Origin: Microvirga rosea
Lineage (GTDB): Bacteria > Pseudomonadota > Alphaproteobacteria > Rhizobiales > Beijerinckiaceae
DNA length: 64,000 nucleotides
Assembly (NCBI RefSeq): GCF_020595095.1
Contig: NZ_JAJDOP010000002.1
Location: 682,001-746,000, forward strand
Reading direction: 5' to 3'
Shown piece by piece: positions 56,339 to 64,000 of the stretch; the first letter of the stretch is position 1; each line of letters opens with the position of its first letter. A program made the translations under genes and the position numbers. The notes beneath the pieces are model-generated. The model had not been told where the DNA came from. It was given only the letters and a program-made list of their open reading frames with translations, and searched no databases.

Positions 56339-57121
56339 ATGCGCCACCTGCTTCCTTGCACCGCCACGCTCTTCGCGCTTCTTTTGCCTGCTGCCGCTGC
56401 GGCCCAGCCTGCCGGCTACTACGGGATTCCGCGAGACGTCTACGGCAACCCGCTCGTCGTGCCGGACACCAATGCCGGATATGTGCCGGGATACAGCTTT
56501 CCGCCAGGCTACCCCCAGGATGGATACCGTGAAACCTATCCGCGCGTGACCCGTCCGGCGCGGGTGGAGGTTTATCGTCAGGTCGACCCGATGACCGGCG
56601 CCTCCTACGGCCGGGCCTCCGCCTCTCTTCCCGATGAGGACCTGACGGGAACCGATGGCAGCTTCGATTATGCGATCAAGCCGCAGTTCCAGCGCCAGAT
56701 CGTTGCATATCGGGGCCCCGAAAGGCCCGGCACGATCATCATCGACACACCGTCCCGGTACCTTTATCTCGTCCAGGCTGGAGGCCGCGCCATTCGCTAC
56801 GGCATCGGCGTCGGTCGCCCGGGCTTCGAGTGGGCGGGCCGCAAGACCGTCAGCATGAAGCGGGAATGGCCTGACTGGCGCCCTCCGACAGAGATGCTGA
56901 GGCGCCGGCCCGATCTGCCGAAACACATGGAGGGCGGTCCAGACAATCCCCTTGGCGCGCGGGCCCTTTATCTCGGGTCATCCCTCTACCGCATCCACGG
57001 AACCAACGAGCCCCACACCATCGGCCAAGCGGTTTCGTCCGGTTGCATCCGCATGCTCAACCAGGATGTGATCGACCTCTACAATCGCGTGCCCGTTGGG
57101 GCTCCGGTGATCGTGATCTGA
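56339..57121 (+). CDS. L,D-transpeptidase (YkuD family)
   Basis: 260 residues from MRHLLPCTATLFALL. Signal peptide ends near AAAAAQ (residue 23). A Pro/Tyr-rich linker follows, then the YkuD catalytic domain (from ~130): His220 in YRIHGTNEPH and the nucleophile Cys236 in GQAVSSGCIRM fit HGTx...SxGCIR. It makes 3-3 cross-links in peptidoglycan or anchors proteins to it in the periplasm. A longer frame from 56246 is not supported. Divergent from the EamA gene. Confidence 0.94.
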   Translation: MRHLLPCTATLFALLLPAAAAAQPAGYYGIPRDVYGNPLVVPDTNAGYVPGYSFPPGYPQDGYRETYPRVTRPARVEVYRQVDPMTGASYGRASASLPDEDLTGTDGSFDYAIKPQFQRQIVAYRGPERPGTIIIDTPSRYLYLVQAGGRAIRYGIGVGRPGFEWAGRKTVSMKREWPDWRPPTEMLRRRPDLPKHMEGGPDNPLGARALYLGSSLYRIHGTNEPHTIGQAVSSGCIRMLNQDVIDLYNRVPVGAPVIVI

Positions 57122-57152
57122 TCCTGTCTTTCACGGCTTGGTATAGGGACAA

Positions 57153-57179
57153 AGGCCGGGCGACAGCTCGGCCTTTTTC
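57153..57179 (+). terminator. Terminator of the L,D-transpeptidase gene
   Basis: AGGCCG (57153-57158) pairs with CGGCCT (57169-57174), followed by TTTTT. Confidence 0.75.
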
Positions 57180-57207
57180 ATGCATGTCGCGAGCCGAAAC
57201 GAACAAT

Positions 57208-57222
57208 GTTCTATTTCCGTTC
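57208..57222 (+). promoter_or_regulatory. Possible LexA box
   Basis: GTTCTATTTCCGTTC matches GTTC-N7-GTTC, but no -35/-10 pair is placed against it. About two such 8-base matches are expected by chance in 64 kb over both strands, so this is weak. Confidence 0.25.
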
Positions 57223-57645
57223 GAAAACTATACCGATTTCGAATAATGTTACATATTTTGGAGGGCGTAAGCCGAACAAAGGACAAATAAAACGGGAACA
57301 ACTAATCCGTAATTCCCATCGTGATCAAAATACTCCCTAAATATATAGCTTACCCTTGGTCAATAGTCCAGTCTAATTTCCTAACTCCCTATATGAATGA
57401 AGGGGATTGTTGTATCCAAGCATCGATGAAGTCTTTGAGTTGAAGGATGCGTCAAGAATAGAGCGCTCCCCGCAAAGATACTACTCCGCCAATATTTCGT
57501 ATGGCATCGACAGACATTCCTCGAACCGGATGACCTCCGCCTCCTCGGTCACAGCCATGCTCACGGAACATAAAGGCGGGATCTTCCGGCCCCCGTCCTT
57601 TCCGGGTTATCAGGGACGCGCGTCGTCCCAACACCCCGAGGCTCC

Positions 57646-57975
57646 ATGACCTATGCCTACCTCCTCGTCGCCATCCTCAGTGAGGTCATCGCCACATCGG
57701 CCCTGAAAGCGACGGAGGGCTTCACGCGGTTATGGCCGTTGGTGATCGTGGTGATCGGTTATGGCGTGGCGTTCTTCTGTCTCTCCCTCACCCTGCGGAC
57801 AATCCCGGTGGGAGTCGTTTATGCCCTGTGGTCCGGAATCGGGATCGTTCTGATTGCCCTTGTCGGATGGTTCCTCTACCGCCAAGCCCTCGACGTCCCG
57901 GCCATACTGGGCATCGGCCTGATCCTGGCAGGTGTGCTCGTCATCAACCTGTTTTCCCGCACCGTAGGCCATTGA
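57646..57975 (+). CDS. Small multidrug resistance (SMR) efflux protein
   Basis: 109 residues, four membrane helices. The essential membrane glutamate is Glu13 (LLVAILSEVIATSALK). SLTLRTIPVGVVYALWSGIGIV and the C-terminal helix are EmrE/QacE-like. SMR dimers swap protons for quaternary ammonium compounds or guanidinium. Guanidinium-specific Gdx proteins have GLWA-type changes that I cannot separate with certainty here. No riboswitch (guanidine class) is seen upstream. Confidence 0.93.
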   Translation: MTYAYLLVAILSEVIATSALKATEGFTRLWPLVIVVIGYGVAFFCLSLTLRTIPVGVVYALWSGIGIVLIALVGWFLYRQALDVPAILGIGLILAGVLVINLFSRTVGH

Positions 57976-58056
57976 CGCAGGTTCGGCGCATTGGTCCTGA
58001 CGGGCTCGCATGAAAGCCGGAGGCCGGCTACACTGAGACCGATCGAGAAGCCAGCA

Positions 58057-58863
58057 ATGATGCCCCGTGCCTTCCGGATGCTTCGGTCCCATATCGATGG
58101 GGTGGATGCGGTCATGGCATCCACTTCGCACGCCTTTTCGCGCCACATACATGATCAGTTCGGAATTGGCGTGATTTCACAGGGGGCACAAAAATCCGCC
58201 AGCGGGCGTGGTCCGGTGGAAGCGGGTGCGGGCGATGCCATAACGGTCAATCCCGGCGAGGTTCACGATGGAGCGCCCATCGGCGATCGCGGCCGATCGT
58301 GGCGCATGCTCTATATTTCCCCTGCGGTGATCGAAGAGTGCCATCGAGACATCAGCGATGGCCGAAGTTCCTATGGGGAGTTCACCCATCCCGTCATCAC
58401 GGATGACCGACTCGCTCATCGTTTCGAATGCCTGTTTTCGCTGATCACGTCAGGGGATGAACACGACGCTTCATTTTGTGAAGAGCAATTGCTGTTGCTG
58501 ATTGCATCGACCACCGAGGTGCGCAGCTCTGTTCAAGACCGGGGCATCCCTCATGTCATCGAACGCGCCGTAAGCCTGATGGATGACGATCCGACGAGCA
58601 CCGTCGGATTATCTGAACTGGCACAGATAAGCGGCCTCAGCCGCTTTCAGCTGCTGCGTGGGTTTGCAAAAGCCACCGGGCTGACGCCTCACGCGTACCT
58701 CGTTCAACGCCGCATTCAGCTTGCAAGGCGTCTCATTGCCGAAGGCACTCCGCTGATCGATGCCGCCCTTGCGAGCGGCTTTGCGGATCAGAGCCATATG
58801 ACGCGGATTTTCAAGAAAGCTTATGGGCTGTCCCCAGGGGCCTACGCGGCAGCGATCCGCTAA
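58057..58863 (+). CDS. AraC family transcriptional regulator
   Basis: 268 residues from MMPRAFRMLRSH (the second Met is equally possible). The N-terminal cupin-like ligand part reads HDQFGIGVISQGAQ and ITVNPGEVHDGAPIG, the pattern seen in AraC proteins that control LysE exporters. The C-terminal two helix-turn-helices are in LSELAQISGLSRFQLLRGFAKATG and DAALASGFADQSHMTRIFKKAYG (about residues 185-255). The LysE-type gene follows 95 bases downstream on the same strand. Confidence 0.92.
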   Translation: MMPRAFRMLRSHIDGVDAVMASTSHAFSRHIHDQFGIGVISQGAQKSASGRGPVEAGAGDAITVNPGEVHDGAPIGDRGRSWRMLYISPAVIEECHRDISDGRSSYGEFTHPVITDDRLAHRFECLFSLITSGDEHDASFCEEQLLLLIASTTEVRSSVQDRGIPHVIERAVSLMDDDPTSTVGLSELAQISGLSRFQLLRGFAKATGLTPHAYLVQRRIQLARRLIAEGTPLIDAALASGFADQSHMTRIFKKAYGLSPGAYAAAIR

Positions 58864-58958
58864 GCCCCGAGCGCCTGCAATTTCCTTCAAGACAGGCGGT
58901 CCCTGTCGCGAGAAGCTCGTGCGCATCAATCCTTTGAGCGTCTGAGAGCTTCAAACCA

Positions 58959-59570
58959 ATGGGTATCGACTATCTCGTCAAGTCATTGATCATGATTGCG
59001 TCCCCTGGGACCGGCGCGATCTATACGCTTGCTGCCGGGCTCTCGCGGGGATCGCGGGCCAGCATCGTCGCGGCTTTCGGGTGCACCTTGGGCATCATCC
59101 CGCATATGGCGGCGGCGATCTTCGGCCTGGCCGCGCTGCTGCATACCAGCGCCTTGGCATTTCAGAGCCTGAAATACGCGGGCGTAGCCTACCTGCTGTA
59201 CATGGCCTGGGATTCCTGGCGGGAGAAAGGGGCTTTGCGGGTGGAGAAGACGAGCGAAGTTCGGTCAAACCGGCAGATCGTCATCAGGGCGATCCTGATC
59301 AACATTCTCAATCCCAAGCTCTCGATCTTCTTCCTCGCCTTTTTGCCTCAATTCGTCAGCAGCGACGAGCCGCTTCCCATCACCCGAATGCTCCTGTTGA
59401 GCGCCATGTTCATGATGCTGACCTTTGTGGTCTTTGCCGGCTATGGCCTTTTCGCCGCATCCATGCGTCGCCATGTCGTTTCTCGCCCCGGCACCATGAT
59501 GTGGATCCGACGCATTTTTGCTGCGAGTCTCGTCAGCCTGGGCGTGAAACTGGCTCTTTCCGAACGCTGA
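58959..59570 (+). CDS. LysE/RhtB family amino-acid exporter
   Basis: 203 residues with six hydrophobic segments. The N-terminal helix has SPGTGAIYTLAAGLSRGSRA in place of the usual SPGPNxxxVxxxGxxxG, and LNILNPK (ILINILNPKLSIFFLAFLPQF) is diagnostic. It exports amino acids or homoserine lactone-like compounds. Pairing with an AraC gene suggests induction by the exported compound. Confidence 0.92.
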   Translation: MGIDYLVKSLIMIASPGTGAIYTLAAGLSRGSRASIVAAFGCTLGIIPHMAAAIFGLAALLHTSALAFQSLKYAGVAYLLYMAWDSWREKGALRVEKTSEVRSNRQIVIRAILINILNPKLSIFFLAFLPQFVSSDEPLPITRMLLLSAMFMMLTFVVFAGYGLFAASMRRHVVSRPGTMMWIRRIFAASLVSLGVKLALSER

Positions 59571-59651
59571 GCGATGGCGCCATTGGGCCAGCGCTGGGAC
59601 AGACGGACCGATCCCGGCGCGCCCGGTCGACACGCCTGCTCGGAATACCCG

Positions 59652-60374
59652 TCAGATCCAGTCGCCTTGATCTTCGCCCTCGCCATCCATGTCCCAGTCG
59701 CCGGATGCGCTGTTGTCGTCCTGTTGGTTCGGATAAAGCGCGTCGGTAATACCGGCATTGCCACTCTCGTTGGCCGGCGCAGGGTCGAGCCCCGCGAGCG
59801 CCGATCGATCGCCGAGAGCGTTCTGGGCCGCTTCCCCAGCGCCGCCGAAAGCGTGAGACAAGGCGTTGGCGATCATCATGCCGCCCGCAACACCCGCCGC
59901 GGTTGTAAGAGCGCCGGACAGGAAACCTCCCCCGCTTCGCATGCCGCCACCCCATGGGCCGGGAGCACCCATCATGCCGGCCTGCTGGCCGCCGAAGGTC
60001 TGCTGGGGCGGGTACGGCTGCGGCGCTGAAGGCTGCGGCTGCCCCCAAGGCGAGGCCTGGCGGGGCGGCTCGCGATATTCAGGTTCGGGCGCGGGCGCCC
60101 TCCCGCCACCGAAGATTCCAGACAGAAATCCTCCCTGCTGGGGTTGGCGGCGCTCGGTCTCGAGCTCTGCGCGCAGGGCTTCGTTGTCCGCTTGAAGTTT
60201 TGCAAGCGCCTGCTCTTGAACGAAGACCGCCTGCGCCATCGCATAGGGGGCGTAGGGTTGACGGCGGATATTCTCGGCAATGAAGGCTTCCGCCTCAGGA
60301 TCGCGCGGCTGGTTGGCCACCTGCTCCAGGCGGCGGAAAATATCGGCAATGACCTGGCGTTCCTGGTCGTTCAT
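59652..60374 (-). CDS. DUF2076 domain protein
   Basis: 240 residues. N-terminal NDQERQVIADIFRRLEQVANQPRDPEAEAFI and ENIRRQPYAPYAMAQAVFVQEQAL (as motif regions at 2-30 and 34-57) are the DUF2076 signature, followed by a coiled coil. A Pro/Gln/Gly-rich stretch (90-140), one hydrophobic Gly/Ala-rich segment (LSGALTTAAGVAGGMMIANAL, near 153-173) and an acidic C-terminus complete it. The family has been described as a putative periplasmic sensor, but no signal peptide is seen here and function is unknown. Confidence 0.87.
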   Translation of the reverse strand: MNDQERQVIADIFRRLEQVANQPRDPEAEAFIAENIRRQPYAPYAMAQAVFVQEQALAKLQADNEALRAELETERRQPQQGGFLSGIFGGGRAPAPEPEYREPPRQASPWGQPQPSAPQPYPPQQTFGGQQAGMMGAPGPWGGGMRSGGGFLSGALTTAAGVAGGMMIANALSHAFGGAGEAAQNALGDRSALAGLDPAPANESGNAGITDALYPNQQDDNSASGDWDMDGEGEDQGDWI

Positions 60375-60530
60375 GACAAATCTCCTTCATACGCCTTGCG
60401 TATCGGACGAGATGTAAGCACCGCTTCAGGGTTTTTTAGAGGTCTGCTCTCGTCATCTTGAAGAAGGATCTGCGCAATTGGGATCAACCGCGCCCTCGTA
60501 GAAGCGGCTTCTTCCCATGAGCAGCCGCGA

Positions 60531-62525
60531 TCACGCGGCCCTGACGTTGTTGAGGAACTGGCCGATCTCGGCACCGAGCTGCTCAGCCTGCCTTTCAAGC
60601 GCGACCGACAGGTCCGCCACCGCCTGGGCCGCCTCGAGGGAGCGTACGGCGACCGTCTCGGTCGCCTGAATTGCGGTAGCTCCAGCCTGAGCCTCGCTCG
60701 ACACCTGAGAAACCGACCGGGCGATTTCAGAGACTGCGGCCGTTTGCTGACCGACCGAAGTTGCAACGGCCGACACAACGGACGCCAGATTCTCCACACT
60801 GCCCTGAACGCTGCCGAGCGCGCCGAGGGTGTTGCGGGACGCCTCCTGAACTGCCTCGATCTGTCGGCCAATATCCTCCGTCGCTCGGGTTGTCTGTGCC
60901 GCGAGGGTTTTCACTTCCTGCGCCACCACGGCAAAACCCTTGCCGGCTTCACCGGCTCTTGCGGCCTCGATGGTCGCATTGAGAGCAAGGAGGTTCGTCT
61001 GAGCGGCGATCGAGCGGATCAAGCTGGCCACTTCGTCGATCTGCGACGTTGCCGTCGACAGAGCCTGCATGCTGTCGGATGCTCCTCGGGTCTCCGTGAC
61101 AGCCCTCTCGGACGCTTGTGTCGAGGCGCTTGTCTGCGCGGCAACTTCCGCGAGCGATGCATCGAGCTCTTCGGCCGCGCTGGCCACCGCAGAAACGTTC
61201 ATCGACGCGCGGGTCGTCGCATCTCCGGCCAGCTGGGCCTGCTGGGTCACCTGATGAGCCGAACCCTGAAGCTCGCCGGCCGCCCTCGCGAGTTCAGCGG
61301 ACGCATGGCGGACCTCGGTCAGGATCTGTTCGACGGAGGCATCAAAAGCACTGATCGCCTGGGCAATGGCGCTGGCACGCTCCGCCTCGAAGGACGCAGT
61401 CCTTTCACGCTCCCCGGTCAGACGTTCGCGCTCCCGGGCATTGTCACGGAAGACCAGAACGGTTCTGGCCATCGCCCCAATCTCGTCAGACGCCTTGGTC
61501 GACGGGATCTCGGACCGGGCATCCCCATCCGCGAGACGTTGCATTGCCTGTTGCAGGCGGGTCAGCGGCAGCGAGATCGAACGGCCGACCAGGACAGTCA
61601 GGATCAAGCCGAGCGCCAAAGCGCCTCCCATGACCCAAAGAATTTGGGCAAAGGTCTCGTGCTGCGAGGCGATCAACTCCGTATCGGCCTTCGCCGATTC
61701 CGCCCGGACCTTTGCAAGAAGCTGTTCGAGGGTCGGCACGAGAAGTTCGAACTGCCCCATCAGATGCTGGCTCTCGCCCGAAACCTTTTGCTCCAGGTCG
61801 GCCCACGCCGCAAAGGCCTTCTGATAAGTCTCTCCCGCCTCCTCGAGAGCGGGCTTGTTTTCCGCGGCCTCTCCGGCAAGGCGGTTGAGAGCCCGCGAGA
61901 ACCGGCCCTGCTCCACGTCGAAGTTGCCGAGAAGCGTCGTGTCCTCCAGGGATTCGTGTGCCCGTGCCTCCTGCAGGAACATGCCCAGCGTCGCCGCCCA
62001 GAGGCGTTGCCCCTCCGTTTCACCACTGCTGGCAAGGGGCCGGACGAGCTTCTCCAGGTTCGCCTGAGCTTTCAGAAGGTCACCGCGCGCGCCCTGGTCC
62101 GCTTGATAGCCGATCTGCAGATAGAGACTGTCCAGAATCCGGGCCTGCTGGTTCAGCCCGGTAGCACGCTGAACGAGCTCCGCCACTTCGGGACCGACGA
62201 GCGCGGCCCCCCGCGCAGCGTTCATGGCGACGAGCTGCTCCACAAGGGCATTATGCTGATCGCTGAAGGCTTGGCTCAGGTGGCCAAGCCGTGAGGCCGT
62301 CCACTCCCGCGCCGTCACCTTGAGGGCGTCGGCCCGAACCCGGAACTGATAGGCCTTGTCCGCGAGAGCTGAGTAGGTCTGCTGAGAATCGAGAGCCCGT
62401 TCCACCCCCGACCGTCCGCCCTGGAAGACGACGGCGACGGTGCCGAAGCCGAGGATCATGACAGCACTCAGAGCCGCGACACGCACCCGTACCGACGGCC
62501 ATCGAAAACGAGCAAGCAACGCCAT
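60531..62525 (-). CDS. Methyl-accepting chemotaxis protein
   Basis: 664 residues. TM1 near 18-36, a ~255-residue periplasmic helical sensor region, TM2 near 293-313, HAMP ([21 protein letters not shown]), then a cytoplasmic coiled coil with the signalling tip [37 protein letters not shown] (tip near residue 520-555). The periplasmic part is all-helical, as in HBM/four-helix sensors. No C-terminal CheR-tether pentapeptide. Ligand unknown. No che genes nearby. Confidence 0.94.
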   Translation of the reverse strand: MALLARFRWPSVRVRVAALSAVMILGFGTVAVVFQGGRSGVERALDSQQTYSALADKAYQFRVRADALKVTAREWTASRLGHLSQAFSDQHNALVEQLVAMNAARGAALVGPEVAELVQRATGLNQQARILDSLYLQIGYQADQGARGDLLKAQANLEKLVRPLASSGETEGQRLWAATLGMFLQEARAHESLEDTTLLGNFDVEQGRFSRALNRLAGEAAENKPALEEAGETYQKAFAAWADLEQKVSGESQHLMGQFELLVPTLEQLLAKVRAESAKADTELIASQHETFAQILWVMGGALALGLILTVLVGRSISLPLTRLQQAMQRLADGDARSEIPSTKASDEIGAMARTVLVFRDNARERERLTGERERTASFEAERASAIAQAISAFDASVEQILTEVRHASAELARAAGELQGSAHQVTQQAQLAGDATTRASMNVSAVASAAEELDASLAEVAAQTSASTQASERAVTETRGASDSMQALSTATSQIDEVASLIRSIAAQTNLLALNATIEAARAGEAGKGFAVVAQEVKTLAAQTTRATEDIGRQIEAVQEASRNTLGALGSVQGSVENLASVVSAVATSVGQQTAAVSEIARSVSQVSSEAQAGATAIQATETVAVRSLEAAQAVADLSVALERQAEQLGAEIGQFLNNVRAA

Positions 62526-62669
62526 TGCCCGACCCTCCGCACTATTCTACGGCCAGCACAATGTCGTCAAACTCGTTAATGATGACTTAGCGTAATACGC
62601 AAGCGACGTCTTCGTTCGTCGAAGTAATGATGTCCGGACCCGGTTCAAACAACTTCGAGTCAGCTGATG

Positions 62670-63251
62670 TCAGGAATAAACGACTCCCGCTGCATGCATA
62701 TGCGCCAAGGCTTGAGGCGCGATACCGGCCAAGATACCGAGCGGATGCCAAGCGGCCTGCTCTACTTCCCCTAGGTCCGGTCTCAGGTTGTCGGTGCCGC
62801 GGGCACGCATGAGGTAGCGAATGTCGTGGTGCCAATGCTCCGGCTCGCCTCGCTGAGGACGAGCGGGAATGAGGTGGCTGTCGATATCGATCGGGATTCC
62901 TGTTTCCCTGTGCCACGGGTCGAGGGAAATCCCCGCCAGACCTGTTTCCTCCAGCGCCTCGCGAAGGGCGGAGGCCTCGAGCGCATCGGGCACTTCGTAA
63001 TGCCCGCCGGGTTGCAGCCATCGCTGGAGGGAGCGATGGCGAATGAGAAGCGTGCGCTGGCCGGTCTCATCCAGGATCAGGGCCGACGTGGTGATATGAC
63101 CGGGAAAGGTGGATCGGGAATGGATGTCCTGCCCCATCGCAATCTGGCTGCGTAAAAGGGCGTGATCGGAAAGCTCGCGGCCGAAATAGGTGTTATGAGC
63201 GTCAAGAAGATCCAGCACCGTCTGCCGGAAGATCGCCGGATCGAAAGTCAA
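62670..63251 (-). CDS. Nudix hydrolase
   Basis: About 193 residues. The Nudix box reads GHYEVPDALEASALREALEETGL, fitting Gx5Ex7REUxEExGU except that the first Glu is Asp. I place the start at TTG 63251 because GGGGAG lies five bases upstream and the product begins FDPAIFRQTVLDLL; a GTG at 63302 is the longer alternative. The long stretch before the Nudix fold (SQIAMGQDIHSRSTFPGHITTSALI) suggests the phosphohydrolase subgroup seen next to sugar or dNTP cleaning; substrate unknown. Confidence 0.85.
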   Translation of the reverse strand: MTFDPAIFRQTVLDLLDAHNTYFGRELSDHALLRSQIAMGQDIHSRSTFPGHITTSALILDETGQRTLLIRHRSLQRWLQPGGHYEVPDALEASALREALEETGLAGISLDPWHRETGIPIDIDSHLIPARPQRGEPEHWHHDIRYLMRARGTDNLRPDLGEVEQAAWHPLGILAGIAPQALAHMHAAGVVYS

Positions 63252-63450
63252 TGGATCTCCCCGCCGTTGACGGCGGCCCTCTTCAACGGGCTCGAATCGC
63301 ACGTATCCTCTAGCCTGGCGATGAAGACGGCAAGCGGTTCCTGGAAAGCCAGAATCCGCTTCGTTTTCACCGCAGGGAAGCGAAGCCTCTTGCTGCGCCG
63401 GTCAAGATCGGAAGAGCGCCGTCCCGCCGAAAAGCCCTCGGGGTGAAATC

Positions 63451-64000
63451 CTACTCGGCATCCGACGACTTCAGCGGCCGGACATTGGTTTCAACCTCCA
63501 CGTCATCTGCGTCAAAGAGAGTCGGATCCTCTTCCGTCATGTCGAGACGGGTTTTCTTGCGCAGCGAAACGTATTTCTTCTGGATCTTGATCCGGCTTTC
63601 GCGAGCGATCTCCAACGCCCCCTGGACAAGGGAGCGCTCGGCCTTCTCGTTCTGCAGCTCCTCCGTCAGGCGGCGATTAGCGGCCTCCAGGGCATTGCGG
63701 TCCTGCTCGAAGCGCTTCGTCAGCTGGTCGATGCGCTCGGCAAGGCTGGTGACCTTGTTGTCGGAGCTCTCGATCTGGAAGTCCTTCGCGGCGATGGCCT
63801 TGTTGAGCATCTCGACCCGCTCCTGCAGTTCGATGCGTGAGCGCTGAAGCTCGTTCACCATGGCGACCTGACGCTCGACCTCCTGCTGTGTTGCCTCCAG
63901 GCGCCGCTCCATCGTGTTCTTTTCGATGGTTGTTTCCTTCAGGCCGCGTTCGACGCCCCTCAGCGCCTCGTTCTTGTCGCGCAGCTGGTCGCGGGTGTGC
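63451..64000 (-). CDS. Coiled-coil protein, 5' part beyond the window
   Basis: The frame stays open to base 64000, so the start is outside. About 183 C-terminal residues are visible, almost all heptad coiled coil (QEVERQVAMVNELQRSRIEL, ERIDQLTKRFEQDRNALEAA). A basic turn (IKIQKKYVSLRKKTRLD) and an acidic tail ending VRPLKSSDAE follow. An ATG at 63912 is internal, since the codons above it continue the same coiled-coil pattern. Family not recognised. Confidence 0.75.
   Translation of the reverse strand, partial: HTRDQLRDKNEALRGVERGLKETTIEKNTMERRLEATQQEVERQVAMVNELQRSRIELQERVEMLNKAIAAKDFQIESSDNKVTSLAERIDQLTKRFEQDRNALEAANRRLTEELQNEKAERSLVQGALEIARESRIKIQKKYVSLRKKTRLDMTEEDPTLFDADDVEVETNVRPLKSSDAE

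Larger units (their letters stand above)
57122..57645. other. 524-base AT-rich spacer without a convincing gene
   Basis: Contains the terminator at 57153-57179, a LexA-like match at 57208-57222 and long AT-rich stretches (57225-57400), unlike the rest of the window. A frame at 57407-57649 would overlap the next start by four bases but has no SD and no protein-like pattern. Confidence 0.5.

Noticed and set aside
57407..57649. 80-codon frame before the SMR gene
   Set aside because: No ribosome binding site, no recognisable pattern, lies in an AT-rich spacer.

Overview
The window is about 64 kb of high-GC chromosomal DNA from an alphaproteobacterium. The gene set (tadA/rluB/rsmD neighbourhood, short-type pgi, paired M16 peptidases beside lspA-ileS, hisS-hisZ-hisG, CIRCE-controlled groESL, CyaC-like cyclase, many RTX repeats) fits Hyphomicrobiales, most likely Methylobacteriaceae close to Microvirga. 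That placement is inferred from protein families, not from an rRNA gene. I found no rRNA, tRNA, CRISPR array or intact insertion sequence.

Layout. 1-2.2 kb: 3' part of an RTX-repeat exported protein. 2.4-11 kb: purD, a fluoroacetate-dehalogenase-like hydrolase, tadA, rluB, rsmD, a zinc alcohol dehydrogenase, an aldo/keto reductase and a secreted hypothetical. 11-22 kb, mostly minus strand: mutL, pgi, two M16 peptidase subunits, an exported hypothetical, lspA and ileS. 22-29 kb: msrB, a DUF3095 cyclase-like protein, ribF, a HAD phosphatase, a degenerate EAL protein, a CopZ-like metal-binding protein and an omega-amino-acid transaminase. 29.3-32.2 kb is accessory: a small membrane protein behind a structured, switch-like leader, seven long palindromic repeats in three clusters, a LexA box/promoter pair upstream of a Cys-rich small protein, and a GIY-YIG nuclease gene set between two repeat clusters. 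32-37 kb: hisS, an Ala/Lys-rich protein, hisZ-hisG and a META-domain protein. 37-42 kb: an SbmA/BacA-type ABC exporter and metNIQ. 42-46 kb: a lower-GC patch with a Tat-exported unknown, an orphan iron/polyamine-type binding protein and a flavodoxin-like reductase. 46-51 kb: CyaC-like redox cyclase, otsA and cardiolipin synthase. 51-55 kb: a second RTX protein and groESL. 55-64 kb: EamA transporter, L,D-transpeptidase, SMR pump, AraC regulator with LysE exporter, DUF2076 protein, chemotaxis receptor, Nudix hydrolase and the C-terminal part of a coiled-coil protein.

How it fits together. Most of the window is housekeeping: translation fidelity (tadA, rluB, rsmD, ileS, hisS), purine and histidine synthesis, lipoprotein maturation, methionine uptake, osmoprotection and envelope lipids (otsA, cls), and chaperones. 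The most unusual content lies in the 29.3-32.2 kb island. Its leader RNA contains three mutually exclusive helices, one of which covers the Shine-Dalgarno sequence of a 95-residue membrane protein, and it starts right after a well-spaced promoter. Next to it are an SOS-type promoter and an unusual pairing of a GIY-YIG gene with palindromic repeats.
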